A stretch of 64,000 bases of DNA from Pseudomonas brenneri (lineage in GTDB: Bacteria; Pseudomonadota; Gammaproteobacteria; Pseudomonadales; Pseudomonadaceae): NCBI RefSeq assembly GCF_007858285.1, contig NZ_VFIL01000001.1, positions 678,329-742,328 on the forward strand, read 5' to 3'. Of this stretch, positions 62,799-64,000 are shown piece by piece. A model generated the notes under the pieces. It saw only the letters and a program-made list of their open reading frames with translations. It had not been told where the DNA came from and did not search any database. Position 1 is the first letter of the stretch, and each line of letters begins with the position of its first letter. The position numbers were made by a program, and so were the translations under genes.

Positions 62799-63311
62799 TC
62801 AGGCTTTTGGCGTGTAGAAAGGGTTACTGATGTGGTTGACCACATCGGCTAACTGCGCAGTCTGCGGTTTGCCAGTAAGGGCGGCGCGGATCGCGGTGCG
62901 GCAGGCGTTGTAGTTATTCAGGTAGACCGCATCCAGGTCGTCGCAGGCCGGATTCACCCAGTTGGCCGTGACGATGGCCCATTCATCTTCCGCTTCCGGC
63001 GGCAAAGTCCCATCCAGCAGAGCCTCAAGTACCGCTTTGGCGATACCGGCCTGGGACGCGCCCCAGGTGGCATTGCCATGCAACTCGCTGCCAATCGCAG
63101 CCTTGTTGACGTAGAGGGTCATGGGTTTGACGGGGATATTGGGCTGCGCAATGACCATGAACGGGCAGTGCCCCTGGCTTGGGGACGCGAGGCTATTGGC
63201 GAAGGCCTGGCCGGCCGGGCCATTACGCGGACCGATCAGGATATTGATATGGGCGGCATTGACGCCTGGGCCTTCGAAGCCTTCGCCGATGTACAGATCA
63301 AGTGCTTTCAT
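62799..63311 (-). CDS. formaldehyde-activating-enzyme (Fae) homologue
   Basis: A 170-residue protein with Fae features: GEGFEGPGVNAAHINILIGPRNGPAGQAFANSL, where His21 aligns with the catalytic His17 of methylotroph Fae, and HCPFMVIAQPNIPVKPMTLYVNKA. Fae condenses formaldehyde with tetrahydromethanopterin; Pseudomonas is not known to make that cofactor and no pathway gene for it is in the window. The homologue may act on formaldehyde or another small aldehyde made in the pathway of the next genes. It is the first gene of that cassette. Confidence 0.82.
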   Translation of the reverse strand: MKALDLYIGEGFEGPGVNAAHINILIGPRNGPAGQAFANSLASPSQGHCPFMVIAQPNIPVKPMTLYVNKAAIGSELHGNATWGASQAGIAKAVLEALLDGTLPPEAEDEWAIVTANWVNPACDDLDAVYLNNYNACRTAIRAALTGKPQTAQLADVVNHISNPFYTPKA

Positions 63312-63633
63312 TTCGCAAACGCTCTTTGTTGTTATGGGGAGCTGGTTGGCGATTTTTTAGCACTGGCGATGAAATCGGGCGTAACCATTAAAAGTCATGG
63401 TGATGTGAGTTTTACTCATAGCGCCCTGCGACAACGGACCCTTCTTGTGCGTTGACCATCTTTCCTACACACCATATAGTGTGCCAACAAACACAACCGA
63501 CCACTACATAGTGTGCAAGCCCGCTATTCGTCGACCACACTATGCGCAGCATTTCAATGCCTTGAAGCCTGCAAATTACATATTTTTGGACGGGTCTACA
63601 CGCCCGTCAGCACAGACCAGGAAGGAGTATTTC
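63312..63633. promoter_or_regulatory. divergent region between the fae cassette and nrdB
   Basis: A 322-base region without a gene. Besides the NrdR boxes it holds a GACGGG/CCCGTC hairpin near 63589-63608, within the nrdB leader. No operator for the fae cassette was recognised. Confidence 0.5.
63467..63543. promoter_or_regulatory. two NrdR boxes and a half site upstream of nrdB
   Basis: CACACCATATAGTGTG (63468-63483) and the less symmetrical site ending CACTACATAGTGTG (63502-63515) match the ACACWATATWGTGT NrdR palindrome, with right arms 32 bases (about three helical turns) apart. A further CACACTAT half site is at 63536-63543. NrdR represses ribonucleotide reductase genes when ATP/dATP levels are high. 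Confidence 0.85.
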
Positions 63634-64000
63634 ATGCTGAGTTGGGATGAAGTCGACAACGAAGACACCGGTGCAGCCGTGATCCGCGGCGCCAACGCCG
63701 GCCACGCCACCGAAGCCAACATGGACCGCCTCGACGGTGCCGGCGCTGCCGCCGCCATCGAAGCCCGCGCCGTCACCGCCAATGACTCCGCCGCCATCGT
63801 GCGGGCCAAGGCTGCCCTGGACAAACTCGACGTCGCCGAAGGCCTCGCCGAGCTCGAAGGCGCCAGCGCCCGTGTCGCCGTTGACGAAAAACGCATGATC
63901 AACTGCCGCGCCGACCTCAACCAACTCGTGCCGTTCAAGTACGACTGGGCCTGGCAGAAATACCTCGACGGCTGCGCCAACCACTGGATGCCGCAAGAGG
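63634..64000 (+). CDS. nrdB: NrdB, ribonucleotide reductase beta subunit (class Ia), N-terminal part
   Basis: The first 122 residues of the protein are in the window. After an alanine-rich N-terminal region (about 85 residues), the [37 protein letters not shown] segment is the start of the class I NrdB core. The subunit holds the diiron-tyrosyl radical used to make deoxyribonucleotides; those residues lie past the end of the window. AAGGAG precedes the ATG. The usual partner nrdA does not lie upstream; it may be downstream. Confidence 0.92.
   Translation, partial: MLSWDEVDNEDTGAAVIRGANAGHATEANMDRLDGAGAAAAIEARAVTANDSAAIVRAKAALDKLDVAEGLAELEGASARVAVDEKRMINCRADLNQLVPFKYDWAWQKYLDGCANHWMPQE

Overview
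The window looks like a chromosomal segment of a Pseudomonas of the fluorescens group. Three things point that way: many GTGGGAGC-type and GTAGGAGCG-type REP/REPIN repeats between genes, high GC with Pseudomonas-like protein families (ArsH, DUF533, AmpR/AmpC, DNR, NorCBD, UbiUVT), and several FecI/FecR/TonB-receptor iron systems. Identifications come from reading translated sequence and motifs; no database search was run.

Layout. 0-2.4 kb: end of an arsenic cluster (arsC end, arsH), then an AraC regulator and a LysE-type exporter. 2.4-7.1 kb: a magnesium-import locus with a strong promoter, a long structured leader holding a 94-residue ORF, mgtA, a SLOG-like gene and a membrane-anchored beta-rich protein. 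7.2-11.5 kb: housekeeping and accessory genes (DUF533, LysR/GST pair, DUF2834, HTH-MmyB-like regulator). 11.6-16.0 kb: a Fur-boxed sigma/anti-sigma/haem-type TonB receptor set (HasISR-like). 16.4-19.6 kb: an AT-richer LodA/LodB-like pair, a predicted cysteine-tryptophylquinone amino-acid oxidase with its flavoprotein maturation partner. 19.7-27.7 kb: a probable catabolic regulon of an EutH-family transporter, DUF1937 and DUF1989 genes, a DeoR repressor, an FGGY kinase and two FAD oxidoreductases. Both promoter regions carry nearly the same inverted repeat. 28.3-32.2 kb: a second sigma/anti-sigma/siderophore receptor set. 32.3-37.4 kb: a 1,697-residue putative toxin with a C-terminal clostridial-type glucosyltransferase domain. 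37.5-43.5 kb: MocR regulator/EamA exporter, thioesterase, dienelactone-hydrolase-like protein, and ampR/ampC.

43.6-57.8 kb is a block for life without oxygen and defence against nitric oxide. It holds ubiU-ubiV-ubiT (oxygen-independent ubiquinone synthesis), moaB-moeA (molybdenum cofactor), pdxH, norR divergent from a hemerythrin-type repair gene with a sigma-54 promoter, a CopD-like gene with nnrS, dnr flanked by two translationally coupled small membrane proteins, and norC-norB with norD behind a terminator. A perfect FNR/DNR box lies upstream of norC and a near match sits at the same distance upstream of nnrS, so two NO sensors (NorR and DNR) appear to divide the genes.

58.0-63.3 kb: a LysR regulator and a convergent four-gene cassette (formaldehyde-activating-enzyme homologue, aldo/keto reductase, semialdehyde-type dehydrogenase, MFS transporter). 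The window ends in nrdB (ribonucleotide reductase beta), which carries two NrdR boxes. No tRNA, rRNA, CRISPR, prophage or insertion sequence was recognised.
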